From LZORAL124-50-18 sp051208045 (GTDB taxonomy: Bacteria; Pseudomonadota; Gammaproteobacteria; Pseudomonadales; Oleiphilaceae), in NCBI GenBank assembly GCA_051208045.1, contig JBPJFY010000006.1:210868-274867 (forward strand): 64,000 bases of DNA. The letters run 5' to 3'. The position numbers and the translations under genes are program-made. The notes under the pieces are model-generated. The model ran no database searches and was not told the DNA's origin. It saw only the letters and a program-made list of their open reading frames with translations. Position 1 is the stretch's first letter. Each line of letters opens with the position of its first letter. Of the stretch, positions 8,161 through 17,802 are shown one piece after another.

Positions 8161-9291
8161 TTGAGTCCTGAACACTATAAGACACGTATCCTTTTGATCG
8201 CCACCGGAATGTCCCCTCAAGTCGTCACGGAAACCCTGTATGCCTTGAGCCGTGGACCCCGGCCGTTTTTGCCCACCGAGATTCATTTGGTGACAACTGC
8301 AGAAGGCAGAGACCGTGCGCGTTTGACGTTATTGTTACCCGAACAAGGATTATTTCATCAGCTGCGTAGCGACTACGGCTTACCTGAGATGGGTTTCTCT
8401 GAGTTAAACATCCATGTTGTTTGCGGCGAGGGTGGAGGCGAGTTAAGTGACATTCGTACACCGGAAGACAACCGTGCTATGGCAAACCATATCATGGAAC
8501 TTGTTCGTAATCTTACTTCGGAAAACAAATCAGCGCTTCACGTTTCCCTAGCGGGAGGCAGGAAAACAATGGGGTATTACATTGGTCAAGCGATTTCGCT
8601 CTTTGGTCGACCCCAGGACCGACTATCACATGTGTTGGTTAGTGAGCATTTTGAGTCTCATCCGGATTTCTTTTACCCAACTCCGTATGACAAACGGATT
8701 ACGACAAGAGATGGGCGGCCTTTGAATACAAAAGACGCCCAGGTGACATTGGCGGAGATTGATTTTGTTCGATTGCGTGACGAATTGCCAGCAAACTCAC
8801 TTGTGATGAAAACGGGTTTTTCCGATTGCGTGGCTATGTTAAATGCCGCTTTGGACGAGCCTCATCTAACGATTGACTATTTGACCGGGGTGTTTCGTGC
8901 GGGGGCGATTGAGTTGGATCTTACTCAGCGAGAGCGGGTATTCTTTGCTTGGTTTGCACGTCGCGCCAAGGAAGGAAAGCCACCTATAACCAAGCCAGGC
9001 GATGTTGGCACTGCCGACTTTAACGAAATTTACCGCGATGAATACCTTCAGGAGCTGGAGCGATGGACCTGCGGGCGTTGGGATGGCAATGCGGGCAGAA
9101 CGGAGGATGCCATGGAACGCGGCATGGACAAAGGCTTTGTGGAACAACGCATGTCCTACCTCAAGAAAGCCATCCACGGTCAGTTGGGTAATAAGTTGGG
9201 AGCCCATTATCTGATCGCGCGGTATGGGGCGCGCAATCACTACACCTACGCGTTACCACTGGAAGCGAATCAAATTACGATTATCGAATAA
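8161..9291 (+). CDS. NE0113-family CARF protein (Csm6-type, putative ring nuclease)
   Basis: A 376-residue protein with a TTG start. Residues 10-40 (ILLIATGMSPQVVTETLYAL) and 126-140 (LHVSLAGGRKTMGYY) are the two hallmark CARF motifs of the Cas_NE0113 family. CARF domains bind the cyclic oligoadenylate made by Cas10. This family is often annotated Csm6 or ring nuclease. The C-terminal helical part has an RYGARNH sequence but not a clean HEPN R-x4-H, so RNase activity is uncertain. It is the first gene of the effector operon, nine bases before cas10. Confidence 0.85.
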   Translation: MSPEHYKTRILLIATGMSPQVVTETLYALSRGPRPFLPTEIHLVTTAEGRDRARLTLLLPEQGLFHQLRSDYGLPEMGFSELNIHVVCGEGGGELSDIRTPEDNRAMANHIMELVRNLTSENKSALHVSLAGGRKTMGYYIGQAISLFGRPQDRLSHVLVSEHFESHPDFFYPTPYDKRITTRDGRPLNTKDAQVTLAEIDFVRLRDELPANSLVMKTGFSDCVAMLNAALDEPHLTIDYLTGVFRAGAIELDLTQRERVFFAWFARRAKEGKPPITKPGDVGTADFNEIYRDEYLQELERWTCGRWDGNAGRTEDAMERGMDKGFVEQRMSYLKKAIHGQLGNKLGAHYLIARYGARNHYTYALPLEANQITIIE

Positions 9292-9300
9292 GAGAAAATT

Positions 9301-11997
9301 ATGAGAATTTCAGACACCTCTGTGGACACCTGTCGAGAGACGCTTCATGCCAGTTGTCGGGTGGCACTGGCGGGCTTTGTGCATGATTTGGGCAAACTGG
9401 CAGAGCGTGCACGGCTGGATGCAATCAAAGAGGAGATCGAGTCCAACAAGCACCTGTATTGCCCTTTTCACAAGGAACGAGGCTACTTCTCCCACGTTCA
9501 CGCTGCGTATACCGGTATCGCGATAGATCGATTGGAAGCTTATTTACCCGATCTTGCAGGCCAGAGTCTGACCCCTTTCGCAGATTGGAAAACCCCGAAC
9601 GCCGACGATTCTCTTATCAATGCTGCGGCTAAACATCACCGGCCCGAGACTTTTCTGCAGTGGATTATTGCTACGGCAGATCGTGTTGCATCGGGTTTCG
9701 AACGTGAACAGTTTGAAGAATACAACCAGGCGCAGGAAGATAACCATTATCGTAGCCGGTTACTGCCGCTTTTCGAACAAATTCGACTGGATGGTACACG
9801 TAAACCGGATGGGCAATTAGCTTGGCGTTATCCGCTCAAGCCGTTATCGGTCGCAGGATTGTTTCCTGACACGGCAGCATCCTGCGTACCAGAGACGGAT
9901 AAAGCCGCACAATCAGAATACCAGGCGCTCTGGCTCGTATTGGAGAGCGGGATCAAGGCGATTCCTGCTGCTCATCGCGCCAGTTTGGATCTGTGGCTTG
10001 ATCATTTTGATTCACTGTGGCAAACAGTTGCACAGGCGATACCGTCGGCCACAGCCTTTGGCGCTAGACCGGATGTTTCACTGTACGATCACAGTAAAAC
10101 CACTGCGGCCCTAGCGACTGCGCTATGGCGATATCATCATGACCGCGAGGATGACATTGACGAAGCGCGTGCCAATATGGCTTCACGGTCGGATTGGAGT
10201 GAAGAGAAATTCCTCTTGATTCAGGGGGACTTCTTCGGTATCCAATCCTTTATTTTCTCTGAAGGCAGTGCGACCAATAAAAAGGCCGCCAAGCTGCTGC
10301 GCGGGCGTTCATTTTATGTGTCACTCCTAACCGAGTGTGCTTCACTTCGGATTTTGCAGTCCTTGGGATTACCCTCGACGTCTCAAATTACCAATGCTGC
10401 GGGTAAATTTCTGATTGTTGCTCCAAACACTCCTGAGGTGATTCAGCGTTTGAAGGTGTTACAAAGCGAGTTTAACCACTGGTTTTTAAACCAAAGCTAT
10501 GGGCAGTCGGGTCTCGGGTTGGCTTGGGTGTCGGCCAGTTGTAACGACTTTCGCTCTGGTGAGGGCAAAAACAGCCCGTTTCGAGCATTGATCTCCCGTC
10601 TCTTTGAGCAATTGGATATCGCGAAGTTTCAACGCTACGACTTATGTGGAGACAATCCGGCAGCACCGGTGTTCACTCACTATCTTGAATCATTTAAACA
10701 AGAGATGGGGGTTTGCGCAATTGATGGAAAACAACCGGCAACTCTGCAGTTGAATGCGACTACATTCATCAGTCCGTTGGCGGATGATCAAATAAAAATT
10801 GGCGGGTGGCTGGCGAGCCCGTCAAAACAACGGTTGCTCATTGCTCGACAATCGCTCCACGGCAGTCTGAATCAAACGATTTTCGGTCTCCACGTTAATT
10901 TTACTGGTCCGGAAGAAGCCAGCGGTAAATTTGGTGAGTTGGCGCGGCAAGGGCAGCTGTTGCGAGTCTTCGATATTTCGTTACCAGAAGCGGATAAAAA
11001 CGCGGCGTTGTTTCATGGCTATGCGCGTCGCTTCATCAACGCGTATGTTCCTGTCTGGGGAGAGCAAGATGACTGGGAGAGCGAGAAGTACCCGAGCAGC
11101 TTGGTCGAGGATGCGGAGCTGACGCTATCGGCACTTAAAACATTCGAGCACATTGCGTCGGATGACCGTCGCCACACGCGGGATGGAACAGGCAATCACC
11201 AGTGGACAGGCATTCGTGCGCTGCAAACGCTTAAGGGGGATGTCGATAACCTAGGTGCAATTTTTGAAGCAGGATTGGCGGCACCGACTTTTGCCAAGAT
11301 GGCTTCGCTCTCCCGGCAGATGAACAATTATTTTGCGATTTGGCTGCCGTGGCAATGTGCCAATGACCCTAAGTACCGCAACATGTACACGGTGTTTGCC
11401 GGTGGGGATGATTTTTTTCTCATCGGTCCCTGGCAGACCACACTCCATTTGGCTGCCCACATGCGCAAGCAGTTTGCAGCCTACGTGGCGCAAAATGAAC
11501 AGATTCATTTCTCGGTCGGGTTGTTGCAAACCAAGCCCGGCTTGCCATTGCGGTACTTGGCGGACGAGAGCGAAGAAGCTTTGGAACAAAGCAAAGCAGT
11601 GGATGGGAAGGATGCTGTGACTGTGTTCCATCAATCCATGAATTGGGCCGAGTACTGGCAATTGCTGGCGTATGGCCAACGGCTAACCGAGCTAAAAGAG
11701 GAGTATCAGCTGTCCACAGGGCTGATATACAGCATGCTGGAGCTCTGCGACATGGCCGGTCGTGCGGATAGAGAACCACAGGCCGCTCGGTGGCGCAGCT
11801 ATTTGAGCTACCGGATAGCACGTTATGTTGCTGACAAGCTTGCGAAGCAGGCCGACGAATCTGCTGTCCAGTATGATCAGCGAAAACAACGCATTGCCAA
11901 GCAGTTAATCACCGAGCTTGCAGGCGCGATACAACATTGGAAAGCCAGGTACAAGCTGGCACTCACGATTCACCTTTACCAGGTTCGGGATCAATAA
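9301..11997 (+). CDS. csm1: Cas10/Csm1, type III-A signature subunit
   Basis: An 898-residue large subunit. The HD nuclease motif is at residues 28-29 (GFVHDLGKLAERA). The middle has GDFFGIQSFIFSEGS and the LLRGRSFYVSLLTE region typical of Csm1. The first palm block reads LKGDVDNLGAIFEAGL, and the cyclase motif GGDD is at 701-704. Both the HD (single-stranded DNA cleavage) and GGDD (cyclic oligoadenylate synthesis) sites look intact. Cas10 is activated when crRNA pairs with foreign RNA, and the linked CARF proteins are the expected receivers of its signal. Confidence 0.97.
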   Translation: MRISDTSVDTCRETLHASCRVALAGFVHDLGKLAERARLDAIKEEIESNKHLYCPFHKERGYFSHVHAAYTGIAIDRLEAYLPDLAGQSLTPFADWKTPNADDSLINAAAKHHRPETFLQWIIATADRVASGFEREQFEEYNQAQEDNHYRSRLLPLFEQIRLDGTRKPDGQLAWRYPLKPLSVAGLFPDTAASCVPETDKAAQSEYQALWLVLESGIKAIPAAHRASLDLWLDHFDSLWQTVAQAIPSATAFGARPDVSLYDHSKTTAALATALWRYHHDREDDIDEARANMASRSDWSEEKFLLIQGDFFGIQSFIFSEGSATNKKAAKLLRGRSFYVSLLTECASLRILQSLGLPSTSQITNAAGKFLIVAPNTPEVIQRLKVLQSEFNHWFLNQSYGQSGLGLAWVSASCNDFRSGEGKNSPFRALISRLFEQLDIAKFQRYDLCGDNPAAPVFTHYLESFKQEMGVCAIDGKQPATLQLNATTFISPLADDQIKIGGWLASPSKQRLLIARQSLHGSLNQTIFGLHVNFTGPEEASGKFGELARQGQLLRVFDISLPEADKNAALFHGYARRFINAYVPVWGEQDDWESEKYPSSLVEDAELTLSALKTFEHIASDDRRHTRDGTGNHQWTGIRALQTLKGDVDNLGAIFEAGLAAPTFAKMASLSRQMNNYFAIWLPWQCANDPKYRNMYTVFAGGDDFFLIGPWQTTLHLAAHMRKQFAAYVAQNEQIHFSVGLLQTKPGLPLRYLADESEEALEQSKAVDGKDAVTVFHQSMNWAEYWQLLAYGQRLTELKEEYQLSTGLIYSMLELCDMAGRADREPQAARWRSYLSYRIARYVADKLAKQADESAVQYDQRKQRIAKQLITELAGAIQHWKARYKLALTIHLYQVRDQ

Positions 11998-12019
11998 TTT
12001 ATACCACGAGGAAATTACC

Positions 12020-12397
12020 ATGGGAGAAATCAAACTGGAGAATCCTTCGCCGAGTCTGTTCGATGAAGTGGCGGAAGATTGGGCAAGAAGGCTCGCGGGT
12101 GATGGCAAGGGGAGTGTGAACAAACCAACGCAATTGCGGCGATTTTATGATGAAGTCGAACGCTGGAACACACGAGTTGCACAACACCCGGAGCAATTTG
12201 AAAACTATTTGCCATTGATTCGCATGATCAATGCGAAAGTTGCTTACGCGGAAGGCCGGAAGTTAGTGGATGAGCAGTTTAGAAGCATGATTATAGACTG
12301 CTCGCGCCAAGTCTCATCGCCGGAAACGCTGAAGAATATGAAGCTGTTTTTTGAGTCCGTGATTGGCTTTCTAAGATTATACCACCCTAAAGACTAG
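12020..12397 (+). CDS. csm2: Csm2, small subunit of the type III-A effector
   Basis: A 125-residue, almost all-helical protein. The central block TQLRRFYDEVERWN and the later LIRMINAKVAYAEGRK are typical of Csm2. The ATG at 12020 follows ACGAGG. It lies between cas10 and csm3, as in most III-A operons. Csm2 lines the inner filament of the complex and contacts the crRNA-target duplex. Confidence 0.92.
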   Translation: MGEIKLENPSPSLFDEVAEDWARRLAGDGKGSVNKPTQLRRFYDEVERWNTRVAQHPEQFENYLPLIRMINAKVAYAEGRKLVDEQFRSMIIDCSRQVSSPETLKNMKLFFESVIGFLRLYHPKD

Positions 12398-12412
12398 CAA
12401 GGAGTAGACGGG

Positions 12413-13126
12413 ATGAAACTGAATAATATTCGAACCCTCACAGCCCAGCTTGAATTGGTGACTGGGTTGCATATCGGAACCGGCGATGCAGACATGAAAA
12501 TTGGTGGCATCGACAGCAGTGTGACGAAGCACCCCATTACTGGATTGCCCTACATACCCGGTTCCAGCATCAAAGGAAAAATGCGGGCCATGATGGAGCT
12601 GCGGGCAGGTGTCGTTAGCCAGACCGCCGGTGATCCCCTGAGCTATAAGGTGTGGCAGGGCATCAATGATCAGTTTGGCAGGGAAGAAGGTGCGAAGATT
12701 CTCAAGCTATTCGGGCTGGGCGGCAGTGACAAGCTCGATGCGGGTGAAGCGCAGGCTATTGGCCCGACCCGTTTGGCCTTCTGGGATTGCACACTAAACA
12801 GCGCTTGGCTCCAAGAAGTCGGGGACCGTTTTGTCACAGAAGAAAAGAGCGAAAATGCGATTGACCGAATTCGCGGAGTGGCAAAACACCCCCGGTTTAT
12901 TGAGCGGGTACCTTCCGGTGCTCGGTTTGATTTCCGCGTCACAATTAAGCAGTTTGAAAACGATGGTGATGAACTGCTCGAAACCCTTCTGGCTGGCCTG
13001 AAGTTGCTCGAGCTGGATGGTATTGGCGGCAGTGGGTCCAGGGGGTATGGAAAAATACGCTTTGCCGAGCTTGCACTGGATGATGGCGCACTGCTCGAGC
13101 AATTCGCTGTGGTTGAGCCATTTTGA
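12413..13126 (+). CDS. csm3: Csm3, backbone RAMP subunit and target-RNA nuclease
   Basis: A 237-residue Cas7-type RAMP. Asp34 in GGIDSSVTKHP is the position of the conserved catalytic Asp that cuts target RNA at 6-nt intervals. GLPYIPGSSIKGKMRAMME is the helix motif, and GIGGSGSRGYGKI is the glycine-rich loop near the C-terminus. AGGAG precedes the ATG. Complete, normal length. Confidence 0.97.
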   Translation: MKLNNIRTLTAQLELVTGLHIGTGDADMKIGGIDSSVTKHPITGLPYIPGSSIKGKMRAMMELRAGVVSQTAGDPLSYKVWQGINDQFGREEGAKILKLFGLGGSDKLDAGEAQAIGPTRLAFWDCTLNSAWLQEVGDRFVTEEKSENAIDRIRGVAKHPRFIERVPSGARFDFRVTIKQFENDGDELLETLLAGLKLLELDGIGGSGSRGYGKIRFAELALDDGALLEQFAVVEPF

Positions 13127-13153
13127 GCCCGTCAATGATTAAGGGGACAAGGT

Positions 13154-14110
13154 ATGCAGTGGATTAAAGTGACCATCCAACCACAGAGCGGCTTTGCCAC
13201 CGCACTCAAAGGGGATACGTTATTTGGTCAGCTCTGTTGGGCAATCCGGGAAGCGGAAGGCGAAGCAGCGCTGGTGAAATTTCTGTCTGGTTATTCGGAA
13301 GGTCGGCCCTTTGCTGTGGTTTCCGATGCGTTTCCGGCCGGCTATTTGCCACGACCGAAAATGCCGAATCGCTTACTGGGGTGGGCAAATCTCGACGCGC
13401 GGGGGCGTAAAGTCGCGAAGCAGAAACATTGGTTGCCTTTTTCAAGTGCTGCGCAACCCCTGATTCTGTGGGGAGAGGAAATGGTTACGGCAGCAGAAGT
13501 CGCCGAGGAGAGTGAGGGCAACCCGCGTTTTAGCCGCGAAGTGGTTGCACCACACAACACGCTGAATCGGCTGACAAACGCCACAGGTACGGGGCAATTT
13601 GCACCCTACAACACAAGGCAAACCTGGTATGCCCCTGGCATCTCGCTGGCAGTGTTTGTGCTGATTGATGATCAGCGCATTTCTGTGGAACAGCTTCAGA
13701 TTTGGTGGACCGCCATGGGCTTATTCGGTGTGGGCAAGGATGCCACGGTTGGCATGGGGAAATTCACCCTGGCCAGCATTCAACACTGTACAGCGCAAGC
13801 ACCTGCATCACCGAAGGCTTATCTGACTCTTTCACCCGCCGCATTGCAGGGAGAAGACTGGTTGGCCGAGCGTTGCTATTATCAAACGTTTACCCGCTTT
13901 GGCCGACATGGCGGAGAGCTTGCCGTGGCCGGGTATCCGTTCAAAAATCCGATACTCATGGCCGAAACAGGTGCCATTCTGACTCCCCGATCAATGGCCC
14001 AGCGAGATTTCGTTGGGCAAGGGTTGGGTGGAGATGGAACGATTTCCCGAATGCTAACGGCTACAGTCCATCAAGGGTATGCGCCAGTGATGCCAGTGTG
14101 CTTTGGCTAA
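13154..14110 (+). CDS. csm4: Csm4, Cas5-type subunit binding the crRNA 5' handle
   Basis: A 318-residue RAMP protein. The N-terminal SGFATALKGDTLFGQLCWAI is the Cas5/Csm4 pattern, followed by YLPRPKMP. The C-terminal half contains GLFGVGKDATVGMGKF, a glycine-rich loop. It caps the complex next to Cas10 and holds the repeat-derived handle of the crRNA (here expected ATTGAGAC). Position between csm3 and csm5 is standard. Confidence 0.93.
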   Translation: MQWIKVTIQPQSGFATALKGDTLFGQLCWAIREAEGEAALVKFLSGYSEGRPFAVVSDAFPAGYLPRPKMPNRLLGWANLDARGRKVAKQKHWLPFSSAAQPLILWGEEMVTAAEVAEESEGNPRFSREVVAPHNTLNRLTNATGTGQFAPYNTRQTWYAPGISLAVFVLIDDQRISVEQLQIWWTAMGLFGVGKDATVGMGKFTLASIQHCTAQAPASPKAYLTLSPAALQGEDWLAERCYYQTFTRFGRHGGELAVAGYPFKNPILMAETGAILTPRSMAQRDFVGQGLGGDGTISRMLTATVHQGYAPVMPVCFG

Positions 14111-14142
14111 CTAAATTGGAATGAAATCAAAGGAGAAGCAGG

Positions 14143-15816
14143 GTGCATCCTTATTTAGAATCACATCGGATAATTATTTCCACTCTGGGCCCCGTGCATG
14201 TGGGAGATGGCCAGGACATTGAACCCGGCGAGTACCTGATCAAAGAGGGTGTACTGTATGAGATTCCTCATGATCGCTTGGCAAGCGCGTTGACGCCCCA
14301 ACAGCGTGACCAACTAAACCGCCTGCTTTTGCAGAATGGGCGTAACATGCTTGTCGAGGTGCAGCGGTTTTTCAAAGATAACGCCGAGTCTTTTCTGCCA
14401 CACGCCAGTCATGCCACACCAGTGAGCGGGGAGATGAGTGAATTTTATGAGGACCGACTCGGGCAAATCCAACAGGGACCTGCGAGAAGAGGAGGCGCGG
14501 CAGGACTCAATAAGCTCGAAATTAAGCGTCAGGTGCGGAATCCTATAACGCAAAAACCCTACTTGCCGGGATCTACCATTAAGGGAGCTATTCGCACCGC
14601 GGTTCTGGATGCGTTGAATGCAGGACAGTCTCCCCGGCCACCTCATTCTCGCTATCGTGATGCGAGAAAAGAAGCTTCAGGATACTTGGAAAAAGCGCTG
14701 ATTGGATATGAAAAAGTGGATCAGGATCCATTCAAGCATCTGAAGGTCAGTGATGCGAGCTGGCATTCCAGCAGAGCGCCACAAGAGATCATGTTTGCAG
14801 TGAATCGTCCGAAAAATTCGGGAGGCAAAGCCAGTATGGCGCAAGAAAAAGGCCTATATAACGTGCTTGAATGTCTTGGCCCGGCCCGACCACAGGCGCT
14901 GAAGGGAGACATTCGCTTGGAAGCGCGTCCCGGGCAGGCCGGCGTGCTGGGAAAAATGATTCCTGATGTTTTTTCACTTGCCAAACTGTGCAATCGATTC
15001 TACCAACCGATGCTTGAAGAAGAGCTGGACCGGCTGGAAAAGCGCGGTTGTTATAATCGATACTGTTTTGACGATACGAAGAACTGGGCGAATACTCTAA
15101 GAGAAGTGTTGGCTGGCCCGCTCAAGGAAAAGCTGGCAAAGGGGAAGGCCTTTCTGTTGCGCGTCGGCCGTCACGGCGGTGCGGAAAGCAACACGCTGAC
15201 AGGACAGCGGCATATCAAAATCATGCAGGGTAGAGGAGAGAAGCCAATTTTCCTCTCCGCACCACTAACCGATTGGCTCGCAGCTACGCACCGTAATGAA
15301 CAAAATGCGTTGCTTCCCTTTGGCTGGATCTTAGTTGAGGTTGTGAGCCTTGGTACGCAGTTGGAACCAACCCTGGCAAGCATGTTGGATGCATTGAACG
15401 AAAAACGCTACCAGCAATACCAGGGTGTGCAGGATTCATTGCAGCACATTAAACAGCAATGGGAGACCGCACAAGCAGAGGCGCAGGCAAAGGCGGAAGA
15501 AATGTCTGCACAGGTCCTTAGGGAGGCTGAACGCGCTGCCGAGGAGGCTCTGACCTTGGCGGCTATGACGGCCGAGCAACAGGCGCTGTACGGATTGCGC
15601 AAGCAATACGAGCAGGCGAAGAACGCCAATAATCGTGATCTGGCTGGAGAACTGAGGGTCAAACTAAACGATGTTGTGAAGGTGGTTGTCGCGACCAATG
15701 ACGCCGAGCTGAAAAGCACGTTAGAGGTGCTAGCAATGGAAATTTGCGATTTTTGGGGCGTCAGCCTGAAGAAAAACAAGAAACTCAAAGAATTGATCCG
15801 TTCGATTAAACAATAA
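14143..15816 (+). CDS. csm5: Csm5 with long C-terminal helical extension
   Basis: A 557-residue protein with a GTG start preceded by AGGAGAAGCAGG. The RAMP core has TLGPVHVGDGQDIEPGEY near the N-terminus and PYLPGSTIKGAIRTAVLDAL around 145-165. Residues about 410-557 form an extra region rich in Ala, Glu, Gln and Lys, with heptad-like pattern (coiled coil), followed by a basic tail. Most Csm5 proteins are around 350-400 residues, so this one is long. Csm5 caps the 3' end of the crRNA and recruits trimming nucleases. The extension might serve that recruitment, which is a guess. Confidence 0.92.
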   Translation: MHPYLESHRIIISTLGPVHVGDGQDIEPGEYLIKEGVLYEIPHDRLASALTPQQRDQLNRLLLQNGRNMLVEVQRFFKDNAESFLPHASHATPVSGEMSEFYEDRLGQIQQGPARRGGAAGLNKLEIKRQVRNPITQKPYLPGSTIKGAIRTAVLDALNAGQSPRPPHSRYRDARKEASGYLEKALIGYEKVDQDPFKHLKVSDASWHSSRAPQEIMFAVNRPKNSGGKASMAQEKGLYNVLECLGPARPQALKGDIRLEARPGQAGVLGKMIPDVFSLAKLCNRFYQPMLEEELDRLEKRGCYNRYCFDDTKNWANTLREVLAGPLKEKLAKGKAFLLRVGRHGGAESNTLTGQRHIKIMQGRGEKPIFLSAPLTDWLAATHRNEQNALLPFGWILVEVVSLGTQLEPTLASMLDALNEKRYQQYQGVQDSLQHIKQQWETAQAEAQAKAEEMSAQVLREAERAAEEALTLAAMTAEQQALYGLRKQYEQAKNANNRDLAGELRVKLNDVVKVVVATNDAELKSTLEVLAMEICDFWGVSLKKNKKLKELIRSIKQ

Positions 15817-15830
15817 CCGGGAGTAGTACC

Positions 15831-16805
15831 TTGGATAACGCTGCATTGCCTGTCGCACGATATCAAGTGGACATTGAGCTAAATGACAATCTCTCATTAC
15901 AGGAGTATGCCGGCTCCATGCTTCGGGGGGGATTTGGTCATGCACTCAAGGGGGTCTCCTGCGTGACACGTACCCCGACTTGTGATGGCTGTCCACTACG
16001 ATCCGGGTGTGCTTATTCGTTGGTGTTTCAACCGGTAGCACCTAAAGAGATCGCGCTAAAGCGCTACACGACGACACCGGTGCCTTACACGGTTGAGCCG
16101 ATGGGGTGGGGTCGCCAGCGATTGACTGCAGGTGAAAGGTTCTCCTTCCGGATGGTATTGATGGGGCCCGCGATAGCTTCGCTAAGCCTCATTATCCTGG
16201 CTTGGCAACGAGCTTGGCAGCGTGGCTTTGGACCGTCAAAGGCCAAAGGTGAAGTCATGGCCATCAATTGGCAACAGCCTGATGGAACGTGGCAGGAAGT
16301 GTTCAGCAGGGAGCAGCCGATTATTCAACCACACGATGCATCAATTAGATTGCCGGAAACACCCGTACCACAGCAGGTGCGATTGAATTTAATCACCCCA
16401 ATGCGTCTGGAAGTAAACAAATGCCCGGTGGGACCAGATAGGTTCCTGTTGGCGTTGCTGGCGACGAACTTACAGCGTCGCGTCAAGTTGTTGCAGCAGT
16501 TTTATTTTGAAGAGGCAGAGTTCGCTCAGGATCAAATTTCCCAGGAGGACATTGTTTCAGGTGTGATGATGAATACAAACCTTGGCTGGCGTGACTGGAC
16601 ACGCTATTCCAATCGACAACATCGTAAAATGAATCTGGGTGGCGTGGTCGGAAGCATTGTTCTCTCCGGGGAGCTGAACGCACTTTGGCCTTACCTTCAG
16701 CTGGGAGAGTGGTTGCACGTCGGTGCGAAAACCAGCTTTGGGTTTGGTCGATATACACTTGGTGTGCCAGAGAGTGATGTTGGAGCAATAAGAGCTACTG
16801 CCTGA
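15831..16805 (+). CDS. cas6: Cas6-family pre-crRNA processing endoribonuclease
   Basis: A 324-residue RAMP protein with a TTG start. It has the Cys pattern CDGCPLRSGCAY near residues 50-60, and near the C-terminus LGGVVGSIVLSGEL and GAKTSFGFGRYTLG, the glycine-rich loop of this Cas6 subfamily. It should cut the repeat transcript to leave the 8-nt ATTGAGAC handle. It is the last gene of the csm operon, 14 bases after csm5, and directly precedes array 2, which is transcribed toward it. Confidence 0.92.
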   Translation: MDNAALPVARYQVDIELNDNLSLQEYAGSMLRGGFGHALKGVSCVTRTPTCDGCPLRSGCAYSLVFQPVAPKEIALKRYTTTPVPYTVEPMGWGRQRLTAGERFSFRMVLMGPAIASLSLIILAWQRAWQRGFGPSKAKGEVMAINWQQPDGTWQEVFSREQPIIQPHDASIRLPETPVPQQVRLNLITPMRLEVNKCPVGPDRFLLALLATNLQRRVKLLQQFYFEEAEFAQDQISQEDIVSGVMMNTNLGWRDWTRYSNRQHRKMNLGGVVGSIVLSGELNALWPYLQLGEWLHVGAKTSFGFGRYTLGVPESDVGAIRATA

Positions 16806-16825
16806 GTCACCCTCTTTCACAGGAT

Positions 16826-16849
16826 GGGCTCTCCGATCACGCAGAGCCC
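16826..16849 (+). terminator. Hairpin after cas6 (weak terminator candidate)
   Basis: GGGCTCT and AGAGCCC form a perfect 7-bp stem with a 10-base loop 20 bases after the cas6 stop. No T-run follows, so factor-independent termination is doubtful. It could still act as a stem protecting or separating the convergent csm and array 2 transcripts. Confidence 0.35.
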
Positions 16850-16858
16850 CTGCGATCG

Positions 16859-17802
16859 GTTCCCAATTTCCTGTTATTAGTGCATCCTTCAAACGTCGAC
16901 GTACCAACAGCACGCAACAAGTGACCAGGTCTCAACCTCCTAGTAATCGGGGCATCCTTCAAACTTTTCGGACTACCGCGAGCAATCCAGCGACGAGCGT
17001 CTCAATCCCCTAGTAATCGGGGCATCCTTCAAACAGTTGCAGCGCATATAGCGACTCATGTTGAGCAGTCTCAATCCCCTAGTAATCGGGGCATCCTTCA
17101 AACTTCTATCAGTATTGTTTTTCACAGCTTTCATGTCGTCTCAATCCCCTAGTAATCGGGGCATCCTTCAAACGCAGGACGAGGGCGTCACTTACCAAGC
17201 TGGCCAAGTCTCAATCCCCTAGTAATCGGGGCATCCTTCAAACAAAAAACTAAAAATTAAAGAGGATAGCAATTATGGTCTCAATCCCCTAGTAATCGGG
17301 GCATCCTTCAAACCAACCAAACGATTACAATAGAGAGAATACCGACGTCTCAATCCCCTAGTAATCGGGGCATCCTTCAAACTGTCTACACAGGCACACT
17401 AAACAATGTTCCATTTTGTCTCAATCCCCTAGTAATCGGGGCATCCTTCAAACAGACGAAGAAAAAAATGTATTGTGGCTGGCGAAGTCTCAATCCCCTA
17501 GTAATCGGGGCATCCTTCAAACGAAATTATTGAATATTTCAACAGTACGCTACGTCTCAATCCCCTAGTAATCGGGGCATCCTTCAAACGAAACGGGCGA
17601 AGTAAAAACGCTGTTCTTAACAGAGTCTCAATCCCCTAGTAATCGGGGCATCCTTCAAACATAAAAACGCTGTTTTTAACAGAAAAACAAATGGCGTCTC
17701 AATCCCCTAGTAATCGGGGCATCCTTCAAACAGTGAAGAATCAACAAAAAGCCAAACTGGAGGCAGGTCTCAATCCCCTAGTAATCGGGGCATCCTTCAA
17801 AC
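16859..17802 (-). CRISPR. CRISPR array 2: 14 repeats (2 degenerate), 13 spacers, transcribed leftward
   Basis: The 36-bp repeat is identical to array 1 except for one base (CCCCTAGTAAT here, CCCCTAATAAT in array 1). Intact or near-intact copies start at 16929, 16999, 17068, 17138, 17208, 17278, 17347, 17418, 17487, 17554, 17625, 17696 and 17767. The copy at 16929 has two changes, and a badly decayed copy ends at 16894, marking the leader-distal end. Spacers are 31-35 bp. The leader is on the right, so the array is transcribed opposite to cas6 and toward it. Two adjacent spacers near the leader share a 22-base segment. Confidence 0.98.
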
